Shown here piece by piece: positions 11,121-22,973 of a stretch of DNA of 64,000 bases; the stretch's first letter is position 1; every line of letters starts with the position of its first letter. Position numbers and translations under genes: made by a program. The stretch spans positions 11,408,001 to 11,472,000 of the forward strand of contig NC_046675.1 in assembly GCF_003369915.1 (NCBI RefSeq). Reading direction: 5' to 3'. The notes under the pieces were generated by a model. That model saw nothing but the letters and a program-made list of their open reading frames with translations, was not told the DNA's origin and ran no database searches. The stretch comes from Drosophila miranda. Lineage: Eukaryota > Arthropoda > Insecta > Diptera > Drosophilidae.

Positions 11121-12998
11121 TTATATCCAGATCCACTGATCTGCTGGCCGCCGATGGAAGACCTGTCGCGTCTCCTGCGACTGTAGTGGCCGGAAGTTGT
11201 TGAGCAATGGTCGGCCTTGGCTGTTCCGCAGTTGCCAGAACTTTGGCAGATCCTGGTGGGAGATTGGCAGGACCTCGGCAAACACGTGCCACAGCACAGA
11301 GGGCGAACACGGTGGCGTTGTCAGCGACCCCTTGTAGCAGTAAAAGTTCCCCCGATCCAGATTGCTCAAGAGCGATCCGAGTGTGATCAGAACTGGAGGT
11401 ACATAGGTGCTGTTGAAGTCTCCCAGGTGCAGCAGCGAGCCGAAGATCTCAGTGAGTCCTGGCTGGTAGAAGGAGGGTCCTGTCTGCAGGTAGATGATTT
11501 GGTATCAGTTTTCGAGCCTCTCGAGAGCTACCCGATCCTCACTCACCCGAACCACCTTGAAGAGCACTGCCAGCACTGCCAGGCCGTCGGTGTTGTTTCG
11601 TGCCTCCTCAGTGGTGCTGTACTTGGTGTTGCGATGCACAATATGCATTTCCAGATCGTAGCGCCGGCCATTGAGCAAATGCTCTGAGCCCTTGCTCTGC
11701 TGTGAGCCCCAGTGGAAGTGCACCTCCCTGGCCTCGTAAAAGTCCTGCAGCAGGCCGCCAGTCACAGAGGGACGCTCCCCAAAGACCGTGGGAGGAATGG
11801 CAAAATTAACTAAAATACAATTTTCGAGTGCTTTTTAGGGATAAAAATGCTTCTTGCCTGTATGTCCTGAGTTTTGTATTCTCAAGAGATCTTGGAACAG
11901 CTCGTCGTAGCCAGCGAATTGCAAGGGAGGCAGGCCAATGGGTATCACCTTGTGTCTACTGATGGCAATCGGTGACTGCTCTGCCCCGCCACAAAGGGGA
12001 AACGTTTCATGCCATTTGGTGGAATCAACGTAGCTGAATTTTCGCTCTACAGTACCAAAATCTAAAAGGAAAATACTCTCTTAGTTGAATTGTAATCAAT
12101 CCCATTTTACAAAAACAATTTTCATTAAGATCTCTATATTTATTGTCTTTGTAATGGTCACCGTAATCTGCTAGTGTTTCCACTATTTGGGTAATCTTTC
12201 CTTTGGCAATAGGCTTGGTCACTTTGTAAACGATTAGGAAGTTTCACTCCGCGATTTCCTCACCGAGGTATTCGGATTTCCAACCATTTCGTAGAGTCTC
12301 TGATTTACCTCTAAGTGGGGCTTAATTGCTTTATTTCGGGGGCAGATCATGGATATTCCTTTTCGTTTCTTTACATTGTTCGGCGGCAGGTTTTATAACA
12401 ATGAAAAGCCATCATTCACCATCTACCATCTGTGGGCTCGACTACGACTGCGACATCTACTCCGCCTCCCCAATTGACGCGCTCATTGGCTTTCATGGGG
12501 CATTTGTGCATGCAAATTTAATTATTGTTATTATTTACAAGCCACTGGATTGTTTGCCATCCATTAGACGATGCCAGTTATATTTGCTTTGAGTGTGACA
12601 CACGGGGGTTCAGCTCACTTTGGCCTGGAGATGGCTCATAAATTCCTCTCCCAGACCAAACCAGACCAGACCCTCTGCGGAGCTACGCAATCACAATCAC
12701 ATAGGCCTAAAAATGGGGGGATAGACAGTGGACATGTCTCTTATGCTCCAGCGCCCACCACGGGTAGGGGAGATGGTGGGTAGATCGGCTTCGATCGGTG
12801 TCTGGCGTCTCAATATCAAGGAGATCCACTTTAGAAACGGCAATCTTTTGAAGATATATATTCTTTGGTTGCGCTTGGTTGATTTGCAGATACATCCGTA
12901 ATGATTTTTCAGTTTCCAATGCATCAATACTCACTTGTTGCAAACGGCAGCAGAAACAAAAGTCGCTGATAGAAGTCATCAAAAGCAGGAAAATGCAT
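11121..12998 (-). CDS. alpha-type carbonic anhydrase, probably secreted
   Basis: Coding exons on the minus strand are 12998-12935, 12061-11858, 11809-11547 and 11483-11121, giving 297 residues. The first ATG (12998) opens a short hydrophobic leader (RLLFLLPFAT), consistent with a signal peptide. The enzyme signature is complete: the zinc histidines lie in EVHFHWG and LEMHIVH, and the C-terminal substrate-pocket segment is YKGSLTTPPCSPSVLWHVF. The protein should therefore interconvert CO2 and bicarbonate. The intron between 11858 and 11809 is unusual: only 48 nt, with a GC donor (CAG|GCAAGA). Intron 1 (12062-12934) is 873 nt. A TATA box and Inr lie just upstream. The gene converges on the GPDH-like gene, with only 80 bp between the two stops. 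Confidence 0.92.
12062..12934 (-). other. first intron of the carbonic anhydrase gene (873 bp)
   Basis: GT-AG intron. I see no exon, RNA gene or transposon in it. Short open frames on either strand have no splice context or protein-like composition. Confidence 0.6.
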
Positions 12999-13103
12999 TT
13001 TCCACCCACCTACAAAAGGCACACACTACACAACCGAAAGATACAAGATGAAAGACACGATCCGTACCACACCAAAGAGATCCACGCACGTTTCTCTGCA
13101 GAC

Positions 13104-13137
13104 TGAGCCGTGGCCAGAGTTGGCCAAAACCTTTATA
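13104..13137 (-). promoter_or_regulatory. TATA box and Inr of the carbonic anhydrase gene
   Basis: On the minus strand TATAAAG occupies 13137-13131. A good Inr, TCAGTC, has its A at about 13104, 33 nt downstream, which is the standard spacing. The ATG lies about 105 nt further on. Confidence 0.7.
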
Positions 13138-14470
13138 TTGGCGGCCAAAAGGGCCTCCACCGAGAGCAGCATTGTCAAACGCTCGACGGAGCAGCAGTAG
13201 CAGCTCTCGAGGAGATGGTTATCTGGTCTCGACTGGCAAATACCTCTGGTAGTCAGTGCCGTAACCTAAGCACTTTGTTCAACTGAAATAATGAGAGAGC
13301 TAGGTAGGAATACAGCAGATGGAATCAATATTATAATCAAACTTTATGCTTGTTCGATTATGAAAATAAAAGGATACAAATATAATTATTATACTGTATA
13401 TCAATGGGAATGCAAATTTCGTTTATGACGATTTTTAAAGAAAGCGAAAGGTAAAAAGTAGTTCTGGAGATTATGGGACATGGAAATACCAAATAATACT
13501 TGGCTTGCATAATTCATATATTATCTGGATATTGGACATTTTCAATTATTCAGAAACCATAAAGAAAATTATTTAACATATTCCATTATGCACATGGAAT
13601 GTTTCCGATTTCTATGACTATCTTGAGTTCTGCTTTAAGTTTGAAAGTTGAAAAATCAACTTTGGAGGCAGAAGGACTGAGTAGATTAATTCTGCTCTTA
13701 GCTGGTTTAATTGTGAAGTTGTATACTAGTATGTACGAGTATATGTATAGTGCAAAAGAATGACATAACTTTCGGAACATGAGCGTATTGCCAGCAGCTT
13801 TCAGGTGCATTTATTTTAATTATTTCGCGGGCAGGCTAATTGATCTCCAGGGTTTTTGTTATAAAAAGCTGCTCTGCCTGAAAGAGCCTCTTTCCATAGC
13901 CATAACTTGAGCAGCAAGAACCCTTTCGCAGTGCGGAGTAATCGTGTATTTTGAAAGTTGATAGGTTTATCATTTTATAAAATATTCGAAAACTATGTTG
14001 TGCTGTACCACTTTTCCATTAATATATTTACATAAGTGTATACCTTCATCAACGAAATTATTCAAATTTTTCGGTAATGAAACTTTACATCTCTTGAGGA
14101 TCTTGAGAATAAATAAATGTATGTACATATGTTCTTCCAAAGATGCTGAGTGTGTATAAATTGGTTGGACGTTTACGGATAATATGCTAAAAAATAAGAC
14201 TTTATTGGATCCCCCTGAATTTTTTCTGAATGTTTCGCTACTTTTTATGTTGAAAGAGCTTTCGAATTCTTCCAGGTATTCTTATCAAACAGATCTAGGG
14301 TTAGTTTATTTCCATCTACGTAGTACTGGCAAATCCTTTCAATGAAAGTTTTCTAAATTTGGTATGAATGTAGATAACTTCGACCTTCCCATAACGGAGG
14401 CATTCTTTCATTTGTCTGCAACATGAGCCCTTTATTCAATATTCTTTATTATTTAGTGTAAAACTGCAGT
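13138..14470. other. intergenic between carbonic anhydrase promoter and phosphoglycerate mutase leader
   Basis: AT-rich, no supported gene. A plus-strand TATA-like box (TATAAAAA at about 13860) is followed by GCTGCTCTGCC but no clear Inr. It could belong to a distal leader of the phosphoglycerate mutase gene. Nothing else is supported. Confidence 0.4.
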
Positions 14471-14914
14471 TGTTATTGATTTTTCCAATCGCAGCTGATC
14501 GAAAAGCGCCAACAGTAAAGCAAAACCAACAACAAGAGCAGAAGCAGTGCATTAGCTCTGCAGCAGAGAGCATCAGCTGTCGACAGACTGCAAGAGCGTG
14601 TGAGAGTTCCGAAGCGTCACAACGACGCGTGGTCCAACCCATCGAAAGCAGTGATAAAATTGTTTGCCAATACGAATTTTTGCTTAGTACAAAGCGCCGG
14701 CAGCAGAAGCATCCGCAGCAGCCATTGGGAACTAAATCTGTAGCCAGCAGGAAAGCTGAACAGGAGCGGCGGAACTATGGCTATCCGCAAGTTCTTGCGA
14801 AGCAAACTGTAACGTATATAACGAAACCTTAACAAAAACTACTTCAAATTAGTAACAATAAAACAACAACAAACAACAAAGCAAGCAACAAAAGAATAAA
14901 TATGCGTTACAAGC
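14470..14914 (+). other. candidate 5' leader exon of the phosphoglycerate mutase gene
   Basis: The stretch ends in CAA/ACA-rich leader-like sequence and a strong donor at 14915 (AAGC|GTAAGT). Joining it to the acceptor at 16118-16119 (TTAATTGCAG) gives a short upstream frame from the ATG at 14902 (MRYKPPSSR) whose stop overlaps the main start as ATGA. The 5' boundary is not determined. Confidence 0.35.
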
Positions 14915-16119
14915 GTAAGTGTTGGGCGGATCAGCGATAGAAGAGATGAATGGTATTCCAGCCACCGCTTTTGGTATTGGTTTTCATTCATAATTCAACT
15001 CCAACAATCTGATCTGACTTCTCAGGGTTAAGATTACTATAGCGTCTAGAATGTTCTTTTTTGTTCGTAGTTGTTCTATTTATATTTCTATAATCTATTT
15101 CGATTGTTCTCTTTTTGTTATATCACACTGAAATAGTCACTCTGTTCATTGTTTTTAAAAACGTTGTACCTTTTGTATCAACAAGAACATGTAGGTATTG
15201 CTTAAATTGTATAAAAGCTGTTCAGTTCGGTAAAGTGATCCTAAGAAAAAAGGCTTTGACTGCAAATAAGTTTGTGGAAATGGAAACGAAAACAAAAAAA
15301 GTGAATTGAATCAAGGTCAAATCAAAGGCAGTTGCTGGAGTACCATTAATGGGCTAAGAATTAGGCGCGAGCACGATTAAACCTATTTATTCGAATGCGA
15401 ATATGGAATGCAGGAAAACAGTGCTGGAGAGGAGAATGAGCCGAGCAAAACAAAAGAAGATGAACGAAACAAGCCATGAGGGAGGGAAGGGCAAAAGGTG
15501 TATACAATGGTGTGTGTGCGTGTGTGTGTGCGTGTGTCTGTGTGTGTTTGTGTGTGTGCTGCTGTCTGGACATCAGATAATGCGAATTATATTCTGTTTT
15601 GTCTCGTCATGTTCTCGGAGCGCGCGTTTTTCTCTCGCTTCTTGTTTGTATCTTTCAGATACTATCGTTCGTACACTAGCCGAAAATATGTGAGGAATGC
15701 GCGTCTTGTTGTCTTGTCGTCGTCGTCGGGGTTTCTGAGCCGCGTGAGTGTGAGTCCAGACCAGCTCAGCCCCGCCATCGGCATCGGAAGCGAAACAATC
15801 GCATAGACAGCGCTGAGGTGAACACACACATTCAAATTAACCAGCGCGACTTAGCTACCGTTATCTCCAGTTATGAGGTAGATTAGGATTCCCCGTGTTC
15901 CCACACTCATCGCCTAATCTGTTGGGATCCATTATCAAACAGCCTTATAATGGATATACTTAGCAGTAGTAGCAAAACAGAGCTAGCGATAAATCTGCCA
16001 AACACCAGAAGCACTTCGCGAGTAGAAACAAAACTCTAAAGATTATTCAGCTATACTCGTATACTCGTATAATATCGGGCTTATTCAAGCAGTTAACTTC
16101 ACCATTATCTTAATTGCAG
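14915..16119 (+). other. candidate leader intron with a GT microsatellite
   Basis: If the leader exon is right, this is a 1.2-kb intron. It contains an imperfect GT run at about 15510-15560. Open frames over that run are low-complexity shadows. No other feature is supported. Confidence 0.35.
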
Positions 16120-16132
16120 CTCCCAGTTCAAG

Positions 16133-17027
16133 ATGAAGACGAATCGTCTAGTGTTGCTGCGACACGGTGAGAGCGAGTTCAATCTGGAGAACAAATTCTG
16201 CGGCTGGCACGATGCGCCACTCACTGAAAACGGTAATTGAATTCAGATTCGAATAAACCGATCTGATCTATAATACTAATGGAGATCCATCATAATTACT
16301 CCGAGCCAGGTGAACGTGAGGCCTGCATGGTGGCCAGTCCAGCGCTCCACCAGTCGAAACTGGATTTCGATGTGGTCTACACTTCGGTGTTGGATCGCTC
16401 CAAAAAGTCCGCCGAGCTGATATTGAGCAATATGAATCGCGCCTATGTGCCGACGAAGGCCGACTGGCGTCTGTGCGAGCGGCACTATGGGAATTTGACG
16501 GGGTTCAGGAAGCGCGAGATCGCGAATATCTATGGCGAGGATCAGGTGCAGGCCTGGCGACGCGGCTACGACGACGTCCCACCGGAAATTAATACGGAAA
16601 ATCGGTACTACTACGTGATACGCAACAATCCCATTTTCGACGATGTGCCGGCGGGTCAGTTCCCGATGACAGAGTCCCTGGGAATGTGTGTGGATCGCGT
16701 AGAACCAGTCTGGAAGGAGATAAAGCAACAGGTACTCAACGGCACTAGAGTCTTAATCTGTGTTCATGGAACGGTGACACGGGCCCTAGTCAAGCACATT
16801 GAAGGTGAGTACTTCCGGTTTGTGTCCAAATCTTTACAATCATCATCCCTTCATTGCCCACAGGTGTCTCCAAAGAGGCCATCCAGAAAGTTAACATTCC
16901 CAACAGCATTCCCCGGGTATACGAGTTCAATATGAAGACTGGGGAGCTGGTTGGCGGCCCCATAAACCTCGGTGACCCGGAGTATATCAAGAAAAAGACC
17001 GCCCAAGTGGCAGCTATCGGTGATTAA
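16133..17027 (+). CDS. divergent cofactor-dependent phosphoglycerate mutase
   Basis: Exons 16133-16232, 16310-16804 and 16864-17027 encode 252 residues, the usual length for dPGM. The phosphohistidine loop [17 protein letters not shown] is intact, as are the conserved ERHYG segment ([16 protein letters not shown]) and the second catalytic histidine in [13 protein letters not shown]. The usual text at that second site is AAHGNSLRG, so the pocket has changed around the histidine and arginine. The substrate region GWHDAPL also differs from the common GWYDADL. Glycolytic interconversion of 3- and 2-phosphoglycerate is likely but less certain than for the canonical paralogue. It resembles CG7059 of D. 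melanogaster as I recall it. The ATG follows a spliced leader. Confidence 0.88.
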
Positions 17028-17728
17028 GTTATGCGAAACTTTCATATAAGCCGCGAATCATTGTTAAACTACACAGAAGATATCCATCTCTGGGTTAAAG
17101 TTCTTGCAGCTAGGGTAATTCGACTGTATATGTATACATACACGATATTTAAACTATAAGTTATACCTGTACACACTATATTTTCGACCAAAAATATACA
17201 ATTAAAAAATATAAAAAAGTTGCGCAAGACTAAAAGGGACTTAGCCTTACACTAAGATACTAGGTTTAGACATTAGGGATCTAAGGATATAATACCCTTG
17301 AGGAGGGTATTATAAAAGTGTATCTTGGGATAAATATTTGTGATTAGGCGAAGGATTCAGACAACTTTATCATATAGCAGGAACTGAAACGGAAAGACAA
17401 AAAGTTCTTCTGAATATATAAATGTATTGGTCGTTAATGGATGGAATCGTTTCGATTGAAAATATGAAAGTCAGATATACTTTCACAATTTTTCAGGATA
17501 TATAAGCTACTCTTTAGATATTCCAATTTTCCATCTGCGTTCCATCTGCGTTTAATCTGAAAATATTCTACATTTTCTTATTAAAAAACATTTCTTAAGA
17601 CTAAATTTTTTATGTGTGTATTTCTCACAATTTTTCCTTGCAAATGTGATGTCATCTTACGATCTAATAAATGCATTCTGTAATACTTTCTGTTGGTGCC
17701 ACAGCCTGGGGCAGACTGTGCGCTGCAC
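17028..17728. other. shared 3' region of two convergent genes
   Basis: AT-rich sequence between the mutase stop and the minus-strand stop at 17729. An AATAAA lies at about 17665 on the plus strand. A small inverted repeat (AATACCC... ...GGGTATT) is near 17290-17311. No further gene is seen. Confidence 0.5.
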
Positions 17729-18748
17729 TCAGTAGTAGCTCTGATCGTTGTAGAGCGGACTTAGGTTGTTGGGCAGGATGTAGATGTCCTCGGGACGGCC
17801 GTTGAACACGAACGGACGCTTCAGCGAGGTCAGCTTGGAGTCGTGCTGCGGGACTGGCAGGGAGGCGAGTCCGAATCCCTGCTGGGAGGGACCGTAGCCG
17901 GCGGTCGGCGAGGACATGGGCCGGAAGGGATTGCTGGGCGTGGGCGGCCGCAGACCGTAGCCGGGTGACAACTGGCTCAGGTCGCTGGGCGATCCATTCA
18001 CCTGGTAGATCCCGCTGGGCTTGCCGTTGGCCAGGAAATTGACGGGCAGATTGAACACGGATCCGAAGGTGGAGAACGAGGGCATCGGCTGGTAGGTGAG
18101 CAGCGGGGAGAAGCCGCTGCCAAAGGGACTCGGTGGCATGTTCGGGACGAACATGTACGGCGTGGGCGGCAGGCGGACGTAGTAGATGGGCGAGTTTCGG
18201 GCCGGGGACGGTGAATGAGGTGCAGCCGGACGACGTCCGCCAGCGGCACGCGACATAACCACATCCTCGAGGTCGTTGGTGGCCCCAGGGAAGGCGGGAT
18301 AGAACATGTCGGGGGCTATGTAGAGCGGGAATGGGATGAGCACGGGCTGGGCGTAGCCAATGAAGGGCATCATCTTGGGCACGCTCTCATAAGGATTCGC
18401 CATTCCCTGTGCTCCAGCATAGGCGCTCCATGGGTAGTTGGAGGAGGCTGGCAGCCGGGACTCCTGTTTGCCCTCCTGCAGCATCTGGTACGGATCGTGG
18501 TCCTCCTCCTCGTCGCTCTTCAGCTCCTGCGACTCGGCAAGCGCGTCCTGGACATACTGCTGTGTGTGGACCTGCTGCTGTGGCAGCTGCTGCTGCTGCA
18601 GTTGCAGCTGTGCTGGCTGCGCCACCTGCCCCTGCTTCTGTTGGCTCTGCTTCTTCACCAGCTGGGCGAGATTGGCTGCCGCGGACAGCGGCATCATCTG
18701 TTCCAGCAGCAGCAGGCTGAGGAGGATGCCCCAAATGTGGTTGCCCAT
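17729..18748 (-). CDS. secreted proline/glutamine-rich protein of unknown function
   Basis: One coding exon of 339 residues. The start is the ATG at 18748, 12 nt after a splice acceptor (TTTTACAG at 18762-18761). It opens a signal peptide (MGNHIWGILLSLLLLEQM, small residues at about 25). The in-frame upstream ATG would lie in the intron. Then come Gln-rich sequence (about residues 35-75), an acidic patch (SDEEEDHDPY), and Pro/Tyr/Phe-rich segments (IYYVRLPPTPYMFVP, LLTYQPMPS), ending in RPFVFNGRPEDIYIL and a YY terminus. Cysteines are nearly absent, so it is probably an unstructured extracellular or cuticle-like protein. A related architecture occurs in the gene at 29957. I do not recognise an established function. 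Confidence 0.8.
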   Translation of the reverse strand: MGNHIWGILLSLLLLEQMMPLSAAANLAQLVKKQSQQKQGQVAQPAQLQLQQQQLPQQQVHTQQYVQDALAESQELKSDEEEDHDPYQMLQEGKQESRLPASSNYPWSAYAGAQGMANPYESVPKMMPFIGYAQPVLIPFPLYIAPDMFYPAFPGATNDLEDVVMSRAAGGRRPAAPHSPSPARNSPIYYVRLPPTPYMFVPNMPPSPFGSGFSPLLTYQPMPSFSTFGSVFNLPVNFLANGKPSGIYQVNGSPSDLSQLSPGYGLRPPTPSNPFRPMSSPTAGYGPSQQGFGLASLPVPQHDSKLTSLKRPFVFNGRPEDIYILPNNLSPLYNDQSYY

Positions 18749-19445
18749 TGCTGATGGTAGCTGTAAAACGATCATGGGGATTGGTGGTTGAGTGAACCGC
18801 TGATCTTCCGCTGACCCACAGACCACCCGATCTCATTTCGAGGCAATTTGCATGCCTCGGGGCATTTTATTTTCGCACACTCCAATTGCGCAACGAGCGC
18901 CAGTGGATTTTCATTTTTCCCCTCCTCGACAAGTGCAAACAACGGCGAAATATGGCCAGAACATTAGATTAGCTTGAGAGCTTGTTTTGACTCGCTGTGG
19001 CGCTAATGGAAATGCGAGAGCTTCACACCCCAAAGGAGGAGATACATATGGTATGAATGTAAAAGATAGTACAAACTTGAGAACAAGCAAAGTTTCTGGT
19101 TGCAAAATTTATCCGATCTTTATGAGGTCTTAGACTGTGCATAGGACTGTGCTAATATGGAACTCTCAAAGCTCTGATGCTAATACAAATGACAGACAGT
19201 GGGTAAGAATTATATCTCGAATCGGAACTGTTTCCTTCCGTCAGTTAATTAAAAACTCCTTTGGCGTTGTGATAGAAGCTATAGTCTCCGAGATTTGGAG
19301 GATTTATAAAAAATCAGTTGATCGTAAATTTGCAAACGTTTGTTTCTTCGGTTTTCTTTGTTCTCTTTGGAGTTTACTCCTTCTGGCCCTCTTTTTGGAT
19401 CACTCTTGACACTTGCAACTTTCTTCACATTTACTCAGTTCTCAC

Positions 19446-19564
19446 CAATTAGTACGGAGATCTTCGGTTGGTTAACAGGATCAAGATCAGACGTTCAGTC
19501 CTGTGCGATGATGGGCAACGAAACTTTGGTCCAAACTGCACAGCAGGCCCGTTCAACTGAAAAT
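19446..19564 (-). other. non-coding 5' leader exon and promoter of the 17.7-kb secreted-protein gene
   Basis: On the minus strand a TATA box (ATATAAAG, T at 19597) precedes an Inr-like TCATTT with its A at about 19564. The leader ends at a donor at 19445 (ATTG|GTGAGA). Splicing to the acceptor at 18761 puts the ATG 12 nt into the next exon. Confidence 0.55.
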
Positions 19565-19597
19565 GAGTTTGATCGCGGCCAGAATTCGCGCTTTATA

Positions 19598-22314
19598 TGG
19601 GGATCAGGCCCATTCTGCTCGTTCTCAGTCGCTGTCTGCGTCGCGTTGCGGCTGCGGCTGCGGCTGCGCAGAAGTCAAAGCCGCCGGTGCTGAGGGAGCT
19701 GGCTGACGCGCCATTGAAGCATTTGCGGCTCAAACCAGAGACGGTTTTGTTTGCATTTGCAAAGCTGTTCCCAACGCCTTTTTCCTTATGATTTGGTGGC
19801 TCTGTGGCAAGTGATAAATCGGCTAATTGCTAGCGGCTTAAACGCCAGCTTAATTAGCTTCAAATGTGAATGGCCCGGGACCCGGTTGCCCAGTCATCCC
19901 GTCCAGCCTACCCAAGCCAAAAGAAGCCAAGCCAGCGGCAAGTGGCAATATCACATTTTAAGCATGCACATGCAATTGTTGCAAAGGGCAAAAAATGGCA
20001 GAAAAAGTAATCGCGAGCAATGTTAATTACCATGGAAGCAACATGTGTACGATTATCTAAGGTCTGGGCCATAACAAGCGCCCTCTGCGGAACGCCCGCG
20101 ATTATGCATTTTAATTTTTATGACAGAGCAGTAGGAACAATCCAGAGTTGGAGTTGGAGATGGGGATGGGGATGGAGCGCGGCTCATTAGCCAATGATAT
20201 CCGCCTGGCATTCCGCTCAAGCACCTGCTCCTGCTAAAGATCTCTTCCCAGTGGCATAATTGGGCATAATTGTGCGATTGCAGGAACATGCATATTTACT
20301 ATAGTGTGCATCTTTATTGTCCGCACAACGATTAAGTAATGCCAGTCATAGAATAGTTGCAGCCAGCACCCAGTACCAGCTCCCTCAGCAGAGGATGCCA
20401 CATCACATCACATCACATCACCTCCCATCACATCCCATCACTCTTCTCTTCTCTTTCTGCCAGAGATGCATAATTACGTTGATATTCCAGATGAGCAGAT
20501 AAACCATCTTGGAGCCGCTGCCGCCACTGCCACTGCCACCACTGCCACCGCCGCCGCTGCTGCTGGCAGGCATTATTAATACATATTCTAATATGAATAA
20601 TTTGTTTATTTGTCAAAGCCAGCGGCATTGGCGCCGGCGCTGGCGTTGAGATTAGAGCAATAATAAATTACGCAGCTAATTAAGCGGCGGCTGCCACTGC
20701 AGTCACTGCAGCCACTGCAGCCACTGATGCCACTGCAGTACTAGACACAGCCAACCACGCAGATGCAAAAGATACAGATACATGCCGCAGATTGCAGCAA
20801 GCAACGAACAGCAGCGACGACAATAATGAACGGTTCGTGTTGTTCGTACATATATGTATGTATGTTGCAGCACTCGTCTGTACGTACGAGTTTTCGTATA
20901 CTCGTATGCAGAGGTATTAAAGCCAAACAAAACCAAGCCCAAGTCGGTTCGGTTCTGTTCGGTCCAGGCCGGCCTGGCCAAGAAGCCAACAAGCCAACGT
21001 AATTAGCCTTGGAATGTCCTTGTGCACGTGACTAGCCCCGGACTGGAGCCAGCCTCTGTCTTGGTGTGGGGCTAAATATAAAACGCGCGTGCCTTTGGAT
21101 CATCAAAACCTGGGCCACTTTCCTAACGAACCCGAAGACGACACACGTTAGGTGACAATGCTGGTGTTTGGCATCGCGGCATCTCGGTATCCGTATAGGC
21201 ATTCGGAACGTAAACAACTGAAAGCTATCTGGGCGACAAGGGTTCATTAACACCAACCGACAGCTGGGACACAAGAATGGTCTAAGACCATCAGATCTGT
21301 TTCCTATAGCTGCGAATATTTAAAATGCAGAAGCTCTCATATTAAATCATCAGAAGCACCATCATCAGCAGCACCAGAACCAGCACCAGCACCACCGCCA
21401 CTTGGCCCCCGACACACTTGCTCGAGCATGGCTCATCTAAAGTAAACCACTTTTGTTTTTTACACCAAACTTTGTACAGAGAAGAGAAAAAAAAAGGGAG
21501 AGAGATATAAAAAGAAATCCACGACAGAAGATCAACAGAGAACTGGGTCAGAGGCGGCACGATCGCCAGCACAGAATCCGAGAATTATTGAAAACCCCTT
21601 CGAACATCGCCCTCCAGAGAATGGCTGAGCAAACAAATTACTCTACGAATAACATAACTGATGGAGTGCGAGGAGCGCTCAAAGGTGGCTTGGACAGGAA
21701 AATACCCTATAGGCTTTGAATTCAAGTTATTCAAGATAATTGACCGACCGACGGTCCATGTTTGTCTACCTTTTTGCCTCCAGTTTCCCAATTAAAATGA
21801 TGATCTAAGTCGGACTTTGAGATGGATCTAAGATTAAGATGGAATCTACCGTATTTTTGTAACATTACTATTCGAATTATGATACCCCTAAATTTTTAAC
21901 CCATTCAAAATTTACATATAGAACATCTTAGGATCTTAAGCTTCACTTAAGCTGTGGTCCCCCCACACGAGCCACTACTTGGCTACTTTCTTTAACCGCA
22001 AAAAGACAAACACTTTGCCGAAAGCTTATTCGCTTTATTTGCAAATATTTTTCCCCTTTTCATTGACACAGTTCTTAAACAAACAATTAAAGAATTGGTA
22101 AATAAATATCTAGAGAAAAGACTTCCGGATTTGCGCATTATTATATGTAATTGCAAATATATTGTATTGTGTATATTGTTACCCTTTTTGGAAGTGTATT
22201 ATCTGTAAATACTTCAATAGTTGCTAATCAGTTTCTCTATATGGATGGGTTCTTAGATAAGAACTAAAAAATGTATTATTGGAAATTGGGTCTTGAGCAG
22301 AGCTTCTCACAAGA
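19598..22314. other. intergenic, 2.7 kb
   Basis: No gene is supported. The stretch holds simple repeats: an ATCAC-type run at about 20400-20440, GCC/CTG-rich repeats at 20510-20560 and 20690-20735, and GAACCAGCACCAGCACC at about 21370-21395. Homeodomain-type TAATTA cores are frequent, as in fly regulatory DNA, but I cannot define an enhancer by eye. Confidence 0.4.
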
Positions 22315-22396
22315 GACGAGGTGGCCGAGAGGTTAAGGCGTTGGACTGCTAATCCAATGTGCTCTGCACGCGTGGGTTCGAATCCCATCCTCGTCG
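22315..22396 (+). tRNA. tRNA-Ser (anticodon GCT), copy 1
   Basis: 82 nt. Acceptor stem GACGAGG pairs with CCTCGTC, and the discriminator base is G. The anticodon stem-loop TTGGA-CTGCTAA-TCCAA gives GCT (serine AGC/AGT). A long variable arm (TGTGCTCTGCACG) and the T loop GGGTTCGAATCCC are present. There is no intron, and CCA is not encoded. Confidence 0.95.
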
Positions 22397-22596
22397 AGTT
22401 GCAATTTTTGCAAGTAAGTTTGTTCCGATAAATGTTGTTCTTTTTTGTACACAGGAACCTATGTATTAAATAAGTGTATTATCTTGTTGGGAGATCAAAT
22501 AACTGATTTAAAGCACATTTTCCTTATCATATTAAATTAAATCAGGGATACTTTTTTGCACTATTATCAATGTCGATTAAAAAAAAAGGACTCTCC

Positions 22597-22678
22597 CGAC
22601 GAGGATGGGATTCGAACCCACGCGTGCAGAGCACATTGGATTAGCAGTCCAACGCCTTAACCTCTCGGCCACCTCGTC
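22597..22678 (-). tRNA. tRNA-Ser (anticodon GCT), copy 2
   Basis: 82 nt on the minus strand, identical as far as I can see to copy 1 through the D arm, anticodon arm, variable arm and T arm. It faces copy 1 across a 200-bp spacer. A short T/A run lies downstream, consistent with Pol III termination. Confidence 0.95.
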
Positions 22679-22891
22679 ATATAGGATGTACCTTTTTTGG
22701 ATCATTTTTTGAAAGAACGAATATACGTAATCGAGTCATAAAATGACCTTGAGTGGTAATTATTGAATTATGAAAAGCCAAAAAGCACTCCATCTAATTT
22801 CCAGCTTACAGCAATAAAACCAAACTTGAAAACTTTTGTAATATATAAATAATATTAACTAAAAAATGAAAATAACTGCAAAAAGTTTTTT

Positions 22892-22973
22892 CGACGAGGA
22901 TGGGATTCGAACCCACGCGTGCAGAGCACATTGGATTAGCAGTCCAACGCCTTAACCACTCGGCCACCTCGTC
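22892..22973 (-). tRNA. tRNA-Ser (anticodon GCT), copy 3, D-arm variant
   Basis: 82 nt on the minus strand. It differs from the other copies in the D arm (GAGTGGTTAAGG instead of GAGAGGTTAAGG); the anticodon, variable and T arms are the same. A run of T follows on the minus strand (plus-strand AAAAAGTTTTTT region at 22880-22891). It should be functional. Confidence 0.93.

Noticed and set aside
12707-13009. Alternative carbonic anhydrase N-terminus (MGGKCIFLLLM...)
   Set aside because: It begins with GTG, not ATG, and its phase at the 12934 donor does not match exon 2. The ATG at 12998 fits.
13859-13900. TATA-like box as a definite promoter of the mutase gene
   Set aside because: TATAAAAA has no good Inr at the right distance and no link to the downstream exons can be shown.
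15403-15806. Open frames over the GT run with repeated Cys-Val
   Set aside because: Microsatellite translation without codon bias or a splice partner.
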